Shown here: positions 13,089 through 13,637 of the stretch, one piece after another | How the letters are laid out: each line of letters starts with the position of its first letter | How positions within the stretch are numbered: position 1 is the stretch's first letter | NCBI GenBank assembly: GCA_964560355.1 | Contig: CAZLLI010000071.1 | Location: 1-13,637 of the forward strand | Length of the DNA stretch: 13,637 nt | Source: JAKEHA01 sp964560355 | GTDB taxonomy: Bacteria; Krumholzibacteriota; Krumholzibacteriia; WVZY01; JAKEHA01 | Direction of reading: 5' to 3' | Position numbers and translations under genes: made by a program | The notes under the pieces: model-generated | The model's database searches: none | The model's input: only the letters and a program-made list of their open reading frames with translations | Told to the model about the DNA's origin: nothing

Positions 13089-13637
13089 ACCGCCACGACC
13101 TCGAAGTGCTGCTGGTCGGCAACGAGCTCTTGCGCGGCGAGCGTCGCGACGCGCACCTCGCCCACATCGGGCAGGCGGTGCAGCGCGCGGGGCTCAAGGT
13201 CGACGAGTGCCACGCGGTGGGCGACGACGTCGTCGCCATCGCGAGCAAGGTGCGCGAGCGCTTGCCGCGCACGCGCGCGCTGGTGGTGACGGGCGGTCTC
13301 GGTCCCACCGACGACGACGTCACGCGCGAGGGAGTCGCGGAAGCGGTTGGGGTGGCACTCGAGTTTCGCGCCGACACCTGGCGCGAGATCGAAGCCTTCA
13401 TGGGCGCGCGCGGGCGCACCGCCACCGAAGCCAACCGCCGCCAGGCGCATTTTCCGCACGGCGCCGAGGTACTCGCCAACGCGCTTGGCACCGCGCCCGG
13501 CTTCGCGCTCGCGGCCGAGGGCGCGCACGTGTTCGTGCTGCCGGGTCCGCCGCCCGAGCTCCAGCCCATGTTCGACGCGCTCGTGCTGCCGCGCCTCTCC
13601 GCGCTGTTCGCGCGCGAGCCGCTCCGCGTCGAAACCT
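13085..13637 (+). CDS. cinA: CinA-like protein, N-terminal MoCF-biosynthesis domain (3' end outside window)
   Basis: The 184 visible residues form the MoaB/MogA-like domain of CinA. In characterised CinA proteins this part is linked to ADP-ribose pyrophosphatase activity, and the C-terminal part to NMN deamidation (pyridine nucleotide salvage). Visible: LLVGNELLRGE (9-19), VVTGGLGPTDDDVTRE (67-82) with the conserved GGLGPT and Asp cluster, and VLPGPPPEL (151-159). The usual GEIxDTN after NELL reads GERRDAHLA. The GTG start overlaps the stop of the STAS-like gene. In many genomes recA follows pgpA-cinA, but that lies beyond the window. A stand-alone MoCF-domain protein cannot be excluded because the C-terminus is not visible. 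Confidence 0.85.
   Translation, partial: MNRHDLEVLLVGNELLRGERRDAHLAHIGQAVQRAGLKVDECHAVGDDVVAIASKVRERLPRTRALVVTGGLGPTDDDVTREGVAEAVGVALEFRADTWREIEAFMGARGRTATEANRRQAHFPHGAEVLANALGTAPGFALAAEGAHVFVLPGPPPELQPMFDALVLPRLSALFAREPLRVET

Overview
The window comes from a very GC-rich bacterium. It holds fourteen genes packed almost end to end. No stretch above about 105 bases lacks a gene, and I saw no RNA genes, insertion sequences, CRISPR arrays or integrases. The left end has dnaX-ybaB-recR followed by mglB-mglA. The MglB and MglA proteins closely resemble those of Myxococcus xanthus, down to the Thr78/Gln82 switch and Arg53. This suggests a predatory, gliding or otherwise polarised lineage of the Myxococcota/Deltaproteobacteria kind. 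Other high-GC phyla that carry MglBA (for example Candidatus Eisenbacteria, Gemmatimonadota, Acidobacteriota) cannot be excluded from this sequence alone.

Layout: (1) 1-3479, + strand: the 3' part of dnaX, then ybaB, recR, mglB and mglA, spaced like one operon (5-69 nt gaps), combining replication and repair functions with a cell-polarity GTPase switch. (2) 3485-8877: single genes in alternating orientation. These are a PsiE-like membrane protein (-), a group II PLP-dependent decarboxylase (+), an unrecognised secreted protein (-), a glutamine-dependent asparagine-synthetase family enzyme (+) and an EamA/DMT exporter (-). Convergent pairs meet within 0-5 nt. Divergent pairs share 57-103 nt spacers in which plausible promoters can be read on both strands. 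(3) 8935-13637, + strand: an AsmA-like DUF748 envelope protein, a class I SAM methyltransferase, PgpA, a small STAS/SpoIIAA-like protein and the 5' part of cinA. They are linked by 1- and 4-nt overlaps and 13-14 nt gaps, so probably form one operon.

Three points stand out. Several genes in the middle have -10-like boxes so close to their start codons that their mRNAs would be leaderless or nearly so, while their divergent neighbours have ordinary Shine-Dalgarno sites. The asparagine-synthetase gene should start at the GTG at 6153, which puts the catalytic Cys at position 2; upstream starts would bury it. The right-hand operon links an AsmA-like protein, a family implicated in moving lipids, with the last step of phosphatidylglycerol synthesis. 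I did not find a clear-cut new defence or mobile system. All promoter, operon and homology statements come from reading the sequence by eye and from recalled family knowledge; no search was run.
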